A stretch of DNA of 53,944 nt from Streptomyces sp. ISL-11 (GTDB lineage: Bacteria; Actinomycetota; Actinomycetes; Streptomycetales; Streptomycetaceae). A program made the translations under genes and the position numbers. Below, piece after piece: positions 24,301-33,900 of the stretch (positions within the stretch are counted from its first letter, which is position 1; each line of letters opens with the position of its first letter). The stretch lies in NCBI RefSeq assembly GCF_018614525.1, contig NZ_JAGGOL010000111.1, positions 1 through 53,944 on the forward strand, given 5' to 3'. Below the pieces are notes generated by a model. The model ran no database searches. It had not been told where the DNA came from and saw nothing but the letters and a program-made list of their open reading frames with translations.

Positions 24301-27300
24301 ACGAGACCGGCTGCGACCGGGTGGAGGAACTGACCCTCCGGGCGCCGCTCGTCCTGCCCGAACAGGGCGGCCTCCGCCTCCAGGTCGCCGTCGGCGGCGC
24401 CGACGACACCGGCGGCCGCACGGTCGAGATCTTCTCGCGCCCGGACGACGCCGACGACGACGCCCCGTGGACCTCCCACGCGGCGGGCTCCCTGGCCCCC
24501 GCCGGGCCGTCCGACCCCGGTGAGCAGGCGCAATGGCCGCCCGCCGGAGCGGAAGAGGTCGCCGCCGACGGCTACTACGAGCGCCTGACCGAACTCGGCT
24601 TCGGCTACGGTCCGCTCTTCCAGGGCCTGCGCGCCCTGTGGCGCCGGGACGACGAGGTGTTCGCCGAGGTGGCGCTGCCCGACGCCACGGACGTCACCGG
24701 CTTCGGTGTCCACCCGGCACTCCTGGACTCCGCACTGCACGCCGTCGGCCTCGGCGGACTCCTGCCGGACACCGGGCAGGGACGCGTCCCCTTCTCCTGG
24801 AACGGCGTGACCCTGCACGCCACCGGCGCCACCACCCTCCGCGTCCGGCTCGCCTCCACCGGCCACGACGCCGTGTCGCTCCTGGCCACCGACGCCGGCG
24901 GCCGGCCCGTCGCCTCCGTCGACTCCCTCGTCCTGCGCCCCGTGACGAGCGACCAGCTCGCCGCCGCGCGGCCCGCCGCGCACCACGACGCCCTCTACCG
25001 GCTCACCTGGCCGGCCCTCACCCTCGCCGACGCCCCTCGGGGGGCCCGCTGGGCGCTCCTCGGCGACGGCCCGGACGGCGGCCTGCTCCCCGCCCTCCGC
25101 GAAGCCGGCACGGACATCGAGGCCCGCACCGCGCTCGACACCTCCGCGGACACCCCGGACATCGTGCTCGTACGGTCCCTGCCCGGCGGCGACACCGCCG
25201 ACGACGTACGCGCCGCCACCGGCCACGCCCTGGACCTCCTGCGGGCATGGCTCGCCGAGGACCGGCCGGAGGAGGCGCGGCTGGTCCTGCTCACCCGTGG
25301 CGCCGTCGCCACCGGGCCCGCCGAGACCGTCACCGACCCGGCGCAGGCCGCCCTGTGGGGCCTCGTCCGCTCGGCCCAGTCCGAGAACCCCGGCCGCGTC
25401 GTCCTGCTCGACCTCGACGGCACCACCGAGTCCGTACGGGCCCTGCCCGCCGCCCTGGCCACCGGCGAACCGCAGCTCGCCCTGCGCGCCGGCACCGCCC
25501 ACACCCCACGGCTGGCCCGCCGGACCACCGGCGACGCCCTCGTACCGCCGCCCGGATCCACCGCCTGGCGCGTGACCACCAGCGGCACCGGCACCCTCGA
25601 CGACCTCGCCCTCACCGACCACCCCGCTGCCACCGCGCCCCTGGCCGACGGGCAGGTACGCATCGCCGTGCGCGCCGCCGGCGTCAACTTCCGCGACGCC
25701 CTCATCGCCCTCGGCATGTACCCGGGCGCCGCGACCCTCGGCAGCGAGGCCGCCGGCATCGTCGTCGAGACCGGCCCCGGCGTCACCGCCCTCGCACCCG
25801 GCGACCGCGTCCTGGGCATGATCCCCGAGGCGTTCGGACCGCTCGCCGTCGCCGACCACCGCATGGTGGCCCGCATGCCCGAGGGCTGGACCTTCGCCCA
25901 GGCCGCCTCCGTGCCGATCGTCTTCCTCACCGCCTACTACGCCCTCGTCGACCTGGCCCGGCTGCGCCCCGGCCAGAGCCTCCTCGTCCACTCCGCCGCC
26001 GGCGGCGTCGGCATGGCCGCCACCCAGCTCGCCCGCCACCTCGGCGCCGAGGTCTACGGCACGGCGAGCCCCGGCAAATGGGAGGTGCTGCGCTCGGCCG
26101 GCATGGACGACGCCCACCTCGCCTCCTCCCGCACGCTCGACTTCGCCGAGCACTTCCGGACCTCCACCGGCGGCCGGGGTGTCGACGTCGTCCTCAACTC
26201 CCTCGCCGGCGCGTACGTCGACGCCTCCCTGAGCGTCCTCGCCAAGGGCGGCCGCTTCCTGGAGATGGGCAAGACGGACGTCCGCGACGCCGAACGCATC
26301 GCCATCGACCACCACGGCGCCGCCTACCAGGCGTTCGACACGATCGAAGCGGGCCTGGACCGGATCGGGGAGATGCTCCACGCCCTCGTCGAGCTGTTCG
26401 AGCGCGGCGTCCTGACACCGCTGCCCGTCACCACCTGGGACGTACGCCACGCCCGCGAGGCACTGCGCCACATCGGCCAGGCCCGGCACACCGGCAAGCT
26501 CGTCCTCACCGTGCCGGCCCCCCTCGACCCCCACGGCACGGTCCTCGTCACCGGCGCCACGGGCGCCCTCGGCGGCACGGTCGCCCGCCACCTGGTCACC
26601 GAGCACGGCGTCCGCCACCTCCTCCTCACCAGCCGGCGCGGCCTCGCGGCCGACGGCGCGCGGGAACTGAGCGACGAACTCACCGCCCTGGGCGCCGACG
26701 TCACCGTGACCGCCTGCGACGCCGCCGACCGGGACGCCGTCGAGAAGCTCCTGGCGGACATCCCCGCACAGCACCCGCTGACCGCCGTCGTCCACGCCGC
26801 CGGCACCCTCGACGACGCCACGGTCGCCGGCCTCACCCCCGAACGCCTCGACACCGTCCTGCGTCCCAAGGCCGACGCGGCCCTGCACCTGCACGACCTG
26901 ACCCGCCACCTCGACCTCTCGGCCTTCGTCCTCTTCTCCTCCGTCGCCGCCACCCTCGGCAGCGCCGGACAGGGCAACTACGCCGCGGCCAACGCCTACC
27001 TCGACGCCCTCGCCCAGCGGCGCCGCGCCGAGGGCCTGCCCGCGACGTCCATGGCCTGGGGCCCCTGGGCCGACGGCGGAATGGCCGCCGAGCTCGACGC
27101 CGCCGACCGCGAGCGCATGGCACGCTCCGGCGTCGTCGCCTTCCGGGCGGAAGAGGGCCTCGCGCTCTTCGACGCCACCTGCCGCGGCGAGGACGCCGTC
27201 GTACTGCCCGTGCGCTTCGCCCCCGCGAGCCGCCCGGCCGCCCCGGCGAACGTACCGGCCGTCCTCCGCGGCCTGGTCAAGGCACCCGCCCGCCGCACCG

Positions 27301-27869
27301 CCGAAACGGCGGCGCCCGGCGGTGCCGACCACCTCGCCCGGCGCCTCGAAGGCCGCTCGCAGGCCGAACAGGACGACATCCTCCTCGACGTCGTCCGCAC
27401 CCAGGTGGCGGCCGTGCTCGGCTTCGACGGCCCCCAGGACGTCGAACGCACCCGCGAGTTCAAGGCCCTCGGCTTCGACTCCCTCACCTCCGTGGAACTC
27501 CGCAACCGGCTCAACACCGCGACCGGACTCCGCCTCCCCGCGACCCTCGTCTTCGACAGCCCGACCCCCGTCGCACTGGCCGAGCGGATACGGACCGACC
27601 TCGCACCCCGGCAGGCCGCACCGGAAGTCTCGGTGTTCGGCGAGATCGACAAGCTGGAGAAGGTCCTCACCGCGATCGGCCACGACGACGACATCGTCCG
27701 GTCGCGCGTCCGCGCGCGGCTGCACGGCGTGCTCGCCAAGTTCAGCGACACCCCGCCCTCCGACGACCTGCCCGACGGCCGGCCGCGGGACACGGCGGAC
27801 GACCGGCTCGAAACCGCGACCCTCGACGACATCTTCGACCTGATCGACCAGGAACTCGACGGTTCCTGA
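21309..27869 (+). CDS. Monomodular type I PKS (module 5): KS-AT(malonyl)-DH-ER-KR-ACP, 2186 aa
   Basis: This is the only fully reducing module in the window. Two ATGs are possible (21309 and 21312); GGAG at 21302 spaces better to the second. The N-terminal docking coil (EKIVQALRASLQETERLRRQ) differs from those of the neighbours. KS Cys codon 21927. AT: GHSIG (Ser codon 23298) plus HAFH, malonyl type, without the codon shift of the A and B cassettes. DH: HQVMGAVLLP (His codon 24234) and Asp in HPALLD (24726). ER (about 25560-26520): GVNFRDALIALGMYPG and the NADPH motif HSAAGGVGMA (25989). KR: GATGALG and LDD (HAAGTLDDA), B type. ACP Ser codon 27480. The docking tail ends DDIFDLIDQELDGS, matching the tail of the first synthase. 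Expected unit: a saturated, unbranched carbon pair. It sits 21 nt after the trimodular gene and 80 nt before the last synthase. Confidence 0.97.
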   Translation: MMTTSNEKIVQALRASLQETERLRRQNKQLADDAREPIAIVAMSCRFPGGVRSPEDLWRLVAEGGDAISGFPADRGWDLEALYDPDPDHAGTCYVREGGFLQDVGEFDAGFFGISPREALMMDPQQRLLLETSWEVFERAGIDPASLRGSRTGVFAGTNGQDYARLSNSPEDFDGYLGTGNAAAVVSGRIAYTFGLEGPAVTVDTACSSSLVALHLAAQALRRGECSLALATGVTVMSTPGAFMEFSRQRGLADDGRCKPFSASADGTGWSEGVGVLLVERLSDARRNGHRVLAVLRGSAVNQDGASNGLTAPNGQAQQRVIRQALADAGLAAADVDAVEAHGTGTSLGDPIEAQALLATYGQDRPEDRPLLLGALKSNIGHTQAAAGVAGVIKTVLAMRHGVLPRTLHLDEPSPHVDWTAGDIRLLTETEAWPESGHPRRAGVSAFGVSGTNAHVILEQPAAEPAAESAAEPATAPTARTEDPLPVAWPLSARDADALTGQAERLLAHVEEHPGHTPADIGLSLATTRAALPHRAAVVGTGRDELLRGLRALASGGTGGTVVRGDGARRNKVAFLFSGQGSQHPGMGRELYAAYPAFAKALDEVCAHLDLHLERPLREVMFADDAEQLNRTVYTQPALFAVEVALFRLVESLGVRPDFLAGHSIGELAAAHVAGVLPAADAATLVTARGRLMQALPAGGAMVAVQASEAEVLPLLAGHEHEAGVAAVNGPASVVLSGTEAAVTAIAGRLAADGRKTKRLTVSHAFHSPLMEPMLDGFRAVAETLTYTAPSTPVVSALTGQVATVAELCDPAYWVRHVRRAVRFDDALSTLRAAGATVCLEIGPGGVLTALADGAGGSDEAADSPATLAVPALRTDRPEPQALTTALAQLHVHGVSPDWNALYEGRGARRVELPTYAFRRRRHWLEGRPAAGDLTGVGLRPAHHPLLGAVLGRADGEGALLTGRLSLSAQPWLAQHQVMGAVLLPGTALVDLALRAADETGCDRVEELTLRAPLVLPEQGGLRLQVAVGGADDTGGRTVEIFSRPDDADDDAPWTSHAAGSLAPAGPSDPGEQAQWPPAGAEEVAADGYYERLTELGFGYGPLFQGLRALWRRDDEVFAEVALPDATDVTGFGVHPALLDSALHAVGLGGLLPDTGQGRVPFSWNGVTLHATGATTLRVRLASTGHDAVSLLATDAGGRPVASVDSLVLRPVTSDQLAAARPAAHHDALYRLTWPALTLADAPRGARWALLGDGPDGGLLPALREAGTDIEARTALDTSADTPDIVLVRSLPGGDTADDVRAATGHALDLLRAWLAEDRPEEARLVLLTRGAVATGPAETVTDPAQAALWGLVRSAQSENPGRVVLLDLDGTTESVRALPAALATGEPQLALRAGTAHTPRLARRTTGDALVPPPGSTAWRVTTSGTGTLDDLALTDHPAATAPLADGQVRIAVRAAGVNFRDALIALGMYPGAATLGSEAAGIVVETGPGVTALAPGDRVLGMIPEAFGPLAVADHRMVARMPEGWTFAQAASVPIVFLTAYYALVDLARLRPGQSLLVHSAAGGVGMAATQLARHLGAEVYGTASPGKWEVLRSAGMDDAHLASSRTLDFAEHFRTSTGGRGVDVVLNSLAGAYVDASLSVLAKGGRFLEMGKTDVRDAERIAIDHHGAAYQAFDTIEAGLDRIGEMLHALVELFERGVLTPLPVTTWDVRHAREALRHIGQARHTGKLVLTVPAPLDPHGTVLVTGATGALGGTVARHLVTEHGVRHLLLTSRRGLAADGARELSDELTALGADVTVTACDAADRDAVEKLLADIPAQHPLTAVVHAAGTLDDATVAGLTPERLDTVLRPKADAALHLHDLTRHLDLSAFVLFSSVAATLGSAGQGNYAAANAYLDALAQRRRAEGLPATSMAWGPWADGGMAAELDAADRERMARSGVVAFRAEEGLALFDATCRGEDAVVLPVRFAPASRPAAPANVPAVLRGLVKAPARRTAETAAPGGADHLARRLEGRSQAEQDDILLDVVRTQVAAVLGFDGPQDVERTREFKALGFDSLTSVELRNRLNTATGLRLPATLVFDSPTPVALAERIRTDLAPRQAAPEVSVFGEIDKLEKVLTAIGHDDDIVRSRVRARLHGVLAKFSDTPPSDDLPDGRPRDTADDRLETATLDDIFDLIDQELDGS

Positions 27870-27906
27870 GCCGTCAACGCCTGACCCCACGGGCCCCGGG
27901 CCACGT

Positions 27907-27949
27907 GAATCCATACTTTTCTCTTCTTTGCTTGGCGGGTGAACGAAAC
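27907..27949 (+). promoter_or_regulatory. T-rich leader and ribosome site of the terminal synthase gene
   Basis: The 80-nt gap between the last two synthase genes contains a CT-rich, low-GC run (TACTTTTCTCTTCTTTGC, 27914-27931), followed by GGGTGA at 27937-27942, seven bases from the ATG. The low GC could keep the ribosome site unstructured, or mark an internal promoter; no clear -35/-10 pair is seen. Confidence 0.4.
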
Positions 27950-30900
27950 ATGGAGAACGAGCAGAAGCTGCTCGACTACCTCAAGCGTGTGACGGCGGAT
28001 CTGAAGCAGACCCGGCGCCGACTGCACGAGGTGGAGACGAAGGACCAGGAACCCATCGCCATCGTGGCGATGAGCTGCCGCTACCCCGGGCAGGTCAGCA
28101 GCCCCGAACAGCTCTGGCAGCTCGTCGAGAACGGCGCCGACGCCGTCTCCGGCTTCCCCACCGACCGCGGCTGGGACCTCGACGGCCTCTACGACCCCGA
28201 CCCCGAGAAGTCCGGCACCTGCTACACGCGGGAAGGCGGCTTCCTCCACGAGGCGGGCCGCTTCGACCCCGGCTTCTTCGGGATGTCCCCGCGCGAGGCC
28301 CTCGCCACCGACCCCCAGCAGCGCCTGCTGCTGGAGATCGCCTGGGAGACCTTCGAACGCGCCGGCCTCGACCCGCTGTCCGTCAAGGGCTCCCGCACCG
28401 GCGTCTTCGTCGGCCTCGCCTACCAGGGCTACGCCGGCGGCGGCGACGCCCTCGAAGAGCTCGAAGGCTTCCTGCTCACCGGCACGGCCCCCAGCGTCGC
28501 CTCGGGCCGCGTCTCCTACACCTTCGGCCTCGAAGGCCCGGCCGTCACGGTCGACACGGCCTGCTCCTCGTCGCTGGTGGCCCTCCACCTCGCCGTACAG
28601 GCACTGCGCGAGGGCGAATGCTCGATGGCCCTCGCCGGGGGCGCCGCCATCATGGCGAACACGGGCATGTTCACCGAGTTCAGCCGCCAGCGCGGCCTCG
28701 CGGTCGACGGCCGCTGCAAGTCCTTCGCGGCCGACGCGGACGGCACCGGCTGGGGCGAGGGCGTCGGCATGCTCCTGGTGGAGCGGCTCTCCGACGCCCA
28801 GCGCCACGGCCACCCCGTCCTCGCGGTGGTACGCGGCAGCGCCGTCAACCAGGACGGCGCCTCCAACGGCCTCACCGCCCCCAACGGCCCGGCACAGCAG
28901 CGGGTGATCCGGCAGGCGCTGGCGAGCGCCGGCCTGTCCCCGGCGGACATCGACGTCGTCGAGGCGCACGGTACGGGCACGACCCTGGGCGACCCGATCG
29001 AGGCGCAGGCGCTGCTCGCCACGTACGGGCAGGACCGGCCCGAGGACCGGCCGCTGTGGCTGGGCTCGCTGAAGTCGAACATCGGGCACACCCAGGCCGC
29101 GGCGGGCGTCGGCGGCATCATCAAGATGGTGCAGGCGCTCCAGCACGAGAAGCTGCCCAAGACCCTGCACGCGGAGCAGCCCTCCCCGCACATCGACTGG
29201 ACGTCGGGCGCGGTCCGGCTGCTGACCGAGCCCGTGGAGTGGCCCGAGGGCGACCGCCCGCGCCGCGCCGCCGTCTCGTCGTTCGGTGTCAGCGGCACCA
29301 ACGCCCACACCATCATCGAGCAGGCCCCCACGGCCCCCGGCGGCCCCGAAGCCGCCGAGGCGACCCGCGCCGAGAGCAGCCCCGCCGAGGACCGGGCGCC
29401 CGTGGCGTGGACGATCTCCGCCCGCAACACGGCCGCCCTTCGCGAACAGGCCGAGCGGCTGCTCTCCCACGTCCTGGGCGTGGCGGACGCCCGAGCGGTC
29501 GACGTCGCCTACTCCTTGGCGACCTCGCGGGCGGCGCTGGAGCACCGTGCGGTCGTGGTCGGTTCGGACCTCGACGAACTGACGGCCGGGCTGCGGGCGG
29601 TTGCCGAGGGTTCTTCTTCGGCCCAGGTGGTCGAGGGCGAGGCGGGGCGCGAGGGCAAGCTCGCGGTGTTGTTCTCGGGTCAGGGGAGTCAGCGGTTGGG
29701 AATGGGGCGCGAGTTGTACGCGTCGTTCCCGGCCTTCGCCGAGGCATTCGACGCCGTGTGCGCCGAGCTCGACGCGTGCGTCGGGGAGCCTCTGCGGGAT
29801 GTCATCTTCGGCGAGGACGCCGGTGCGCTGAACGAGACGGGCTTTACGCAGCCCGCGTTGTTCGCGGTCGAGGTGGCTCTGTTCCGCTTGGTCGAGTCGT
29901 GGGGTGTGCGGGCGGACCATCTGGCCGGTCATTCGATCGGTGAGCTGGCGGCTGCGCATGTGGCCGGGGTTCTCTCACTGGCGGACGCGGCGGCATTGGT
30001 GGCGGCTCGTGGCCGGTTGATGCAGGCGCTGCCGCGTGGTGGTGTGATGGTGGCGGTTCAGGCGACGGAGGAAGAAGTCCTTCCGTTGCTGGCCGGTTTC
30101 GAGTCCGAGGCGGGCATCGCGGCGGTCAACGGGCCGACGTCGGTGGTCCTTTCCGGCACCGAGGACGCGGTCATGGCGGTGGTCGGCCGCCTGGAGGGTC
30201 GTAAGACCAAGCGCCTGCCGGTCTCGCATGCCTTCCACTCGCCGTTGATGGAGCCGATGCTGGCAAAGTTCCGTACGGTCGCGGAGGGGCTGTCGTTCTC
30301 CGCTCCGGCGATTCCGATCGTCTCCACCCTCACCGGCCAGTTGGTGGCGGCGGACGAGCTGTGCGACCCGGAGTACTGGGTCCGTCACGTCCGTCAGGCG
30401 GTCCGTTTCGCCGACGCGGTCACCACGCTGGCTGCGGAAGGCGCCCGCACCTTCCTGGAGATCGGCCCCGGCGGTGTCCTGACCGCCATGGCTCAGGACT
30501 CCCTGGACGAGACCGCCACCGCGATCCCGTCCCTGCGCACCGACCGCCCCGAGCCCGAGGCGGTCATCACCGCCCTCGCCCACCTCCACATCAACGACGT
30601 CCCCCTCGACTGGCACGCCGTCTTCGCCGGTCGTGACGCCCGGCGCGTCGATCTCCCCACCTACGCCTTCCAGCGCGCCCAGTACTGGCTGGAGGGCACC
30701 GACTCGGCGTCCGGCCGGGAAGCCGCCGTCGACCCCGCCGAGGCCGGGTTCTGGGAGTCGGTCGAGAGCGGGGACCTCGCGGCCTTCGCCGGGCGGATCG
30801 ACGTGGCGGACGACGCGCCGCTCAGTTCTGTGCTGCCCGCGCTGTCCTCCTGGCGGCGCAAGCTCCGCGAGCAGTCGACCGTCGACGCCTGGCGCTACCA

Positions 30901-33900
30901 GGTCGCCTGGAAGCCGTCGGCCGCGCTCGCCGACCTCAAGGGCACGCGTCTCTCCGGTACCTGGCTGGCCGTGCTGCCCGACAGCCTCGCCGACGACGCG
31001 TGGGCGTCGGACACGCTCCGGACCCTCCGTGAGCACGGAGCCGACGTCCGGGTCGTCACCACGGACGCGGCCACCGACCGCGCCGCGCTCGCCGAACAAC
31101 TGCGCACCGCGCTCACCGACGCCACCTCCGTCACCGGGGTGTTCTCCCTGCTCGCCGTCGACGAGCGGCCGTCCCCGGCCCACGGTGCGATGACCGCCGG
31201 CCTGGCCACCACCCTGGCGCTCGTCCAGGCCCTGGGCGACGCCGACGTGGACGCGCCGCTGTGGTGCGCCACCCGGGGCGCCGTCTCGATCGGCTCCTCC
31301 GACCCGATCCGCAGCCCCCACCAGGCGCAGGTCTGGGCGCTCGGCCGCGTGGCGGCCCTCGAACACCCCGGCCGCTGGGGCGGTGCCGTCGACCTGCCCG
31401 ACGCGGTCGACGACCGCGCCGGCCGCCGCCTGGCCGCCGTACTGGCCGACGCCGGTGCCGAGGACCAGCTCGCGGTCCGGGGCTCGGGTGTGTTCGTACG
31501 CCGTCTGGTACGGGCGCCCCAGGCCGCCGCCAAGGCGGGCGCGGCATGGCAGCCGCGCGGAACCGTGCTGATCACCGGTGGTACGGGCGCGTTGGGCGGG
31601 CATGTGGCCCGTTGGCTGGCCGGTGCGGGTGCCGAGCATCTGGTCCTGACCAGCCGTCGCGGTCCCGCCGCGCAGGGTTCGGACGAGCTGCGTGCCGAGC
31701 TGGAGGCGCTCGGTGCCCGGGTGACGATCGCGGCCTGCGACGTCGCCGACCGCGACGCCGTGACCGCCCTCCTCGACGGACTGCCCGGCGACTGCGAACT
31801 CACCGCCGTCGTCCACGCGGCCGGCATCGGCACCCCCGGAATGCTCTCCGACACCACCCCGGAGGCGTTCGCGGAGGTGCTGTCGGCGAAGGTGGCCGGT
31901 GCGGTGCACCTGGACGAGCTGCTGGGCGACCGGCAGTTGGACGCGTTCGTCCTCTTCTCCTCGATCTCCGGCGTCTGGGGCGCGGGCGGCCAGGCGGCCT
32001 ACTCCGTCGCGAACGCCTCCCTCGACGCGCTGGCCGAACGCCGCCGGGCGCGCGGCCTCGCCGCGACCGCCGTGGCCTGGGGTCCCTGGGCCGACGGCGG
32101 CATGGTCGAGGACGGGGACGCCGAGGACCGGCTCCGGCGGCGCGGACTCACCGCCCTGGCGCCCGAACTCGCGGTCTCCGCGCTGCGCGGCGTCCTGGAG
32201 CGGGACGAGACGACGGTGACCGTCGCCGACGTGGCCTGGGACCGGTTCGCGCCCGCGTTCACCCTGCTGCGGCCCAGCCCGCTCCTCGACGACCTGCCGG
32301 ACGTACGCGCCGCCCTCGCGGCCGCGGCCGGCGAGGACACCGGGACCGCCGACACCGTGCCCGCCTTCGTGCGGCGGGTGACCGGCCTCTCCCCGGCCGA
32401 CCAGGCCCGCGCCGTCCTCGAACTCGTACGGACCGAGGCCGCCGCCGTGCTCGGCCACAGCGGCATCGAAGCGGTCGCCTCCGAACGCGCCTTCCGCGAG
32501 CTGGGCTTCGACTCCCTCACCGCCGTCGAGCTCCGCAACCGCCTCACCAAGGCCACCGGCATCGCCCTTCCCTCCACCCTCGTCTTCGACCACCCGTCGC
32601 CCGCCGTGCTCGCCGTCCACCTGCGCACCGAGCTGACGGGCGCGCTGGCCCACGGCACGGCGACGGCGGACCCGGCCGGTGCGGGCACCCTCACCACCAC
32701 CGCCTCCGACGACGAGCCGATCGCGATCGTCTCCATGAGCTGCCGGTTCCCCGGCGACGTGCGCTCGCCGGAGGAACTGTGGCGCCTGGTCGCCGAAGGC
32801 CGCGATGCCGTGTCCGGCTTCCCGACCGACCGCGGCTGGGACCTGGAGACGCTCTACGACCCCGATCCGGACAAATCCGGCACCACGTACGCCAAGGACG
32901 GCGGCTTCCTCCACGACGTCGGCGACTTCGACCCCATGTTCTTCGGGATCTCGCCGCGCGAGGCCCTCGCCATGGACCCCCAGCAGCGGCTGCTGCTGGA
33001 GATCTCCTGGGAGGCGTTCGAACGCGCCGGCCTCGACCCGACCGCCCTGCGCGGAACCCGCACCGGCGTCTTCATCGGCTCCGGCTATCAGGACTACGCG
33101 GCACGCCTGCTGAGCGTCCCCGAGGACCTGGAGGGCTACATCGGGACCGGCAGCTCCGGCAGCGTCGTCTCCGGCCGCATCGCCTATACCTTCGGCCTCG
33201 AAGGCCCCGCCATGACGGTGGACACGGCGTGCTCGTCCTCCCTCGTGGCGCTCCACCTCGCCGTGCAGGCCCTGCGGCGCGGCGAGTGCGCGATGGCCCT
33301 CGCGGGCGGCGTGACCGTCATGTCCAGCCCCAACGCGTTCATCGAGTTCAGCCGCCAGCGCGGCCTGGCGCCCGACGGCCGCTGCAAGCCCTTCGCCGGT
33401 GCCGCCGATGGCACCGGCTGGGGCGAGGGCGTCGGCCTGCTGCTCGTGGAGCGCCTCTCCGACGCCGAACGCAACGGCCACCGCGTCCTCGCCGTCGTCC
33501 GGGGCAGCGCCGTCAACCAGGACGGTGCCTCCAACGGCCTCACCGCTCCCAACGGGCCCGCGCAGCAGCGCGTCATCCGGCAGGCGCTGGAGAGCGCCGG
33601 CCTGACGCCCGCCGACGTCGACGTCGTCGAGGCGCACGGTACGGGCACCACGCTGGGTGACCCGATCGAGGCGCAGGCACTGCTCGCGACGTACGGGCAG
33701 GACCGGCCCGAGGACCGGCCGCTGTGGCTGGGCTCGCTGAAGTCGAACCTCGGGCACACCCAGGCCGCGGCGGGCGTCGGCGGCATCATCAAGATCGTGC
33801 AGGCTCTCGAACACGGGCTGCTGCCGAAGACCCTGCACGTCGACGAGCCCACCCCGCACGTCGACTGGTCCACCGGTGACGTCGAGCTCCTCACCGAGCC

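Larger units (their letters stand above)
28046..32640 (+). other. PKS module 6: KS-AT(malonyl)-KR(A type)-ACP
   Basis: KS: TACSSSL (Cys codon 28562), HGTGT, NIGHTQ. AT: GHSIG (Ser codon 29933) and HAFH, malonyl type; it contains cassette B2. Dimerization element FWESVESGDL to LPALSSWRR (about 30745-30860). KR: GGTGALG from 31574, no LDD (HAAGIGTPG), Trp in GVWGAGGQ and Tyr present, so A type. ACP Ser codon 32513. Expected unit: unbranched, beta-hydroxyl. Confidence 0.91.

Noticed and set aside
24533..27949. Upstream extension of the terminal synthase frame
   Set aside because: It overlaps the module 5 gene in another frame, is Arg/Pro-rich without domains, and the docking domain starts exactly at ATG 27950.
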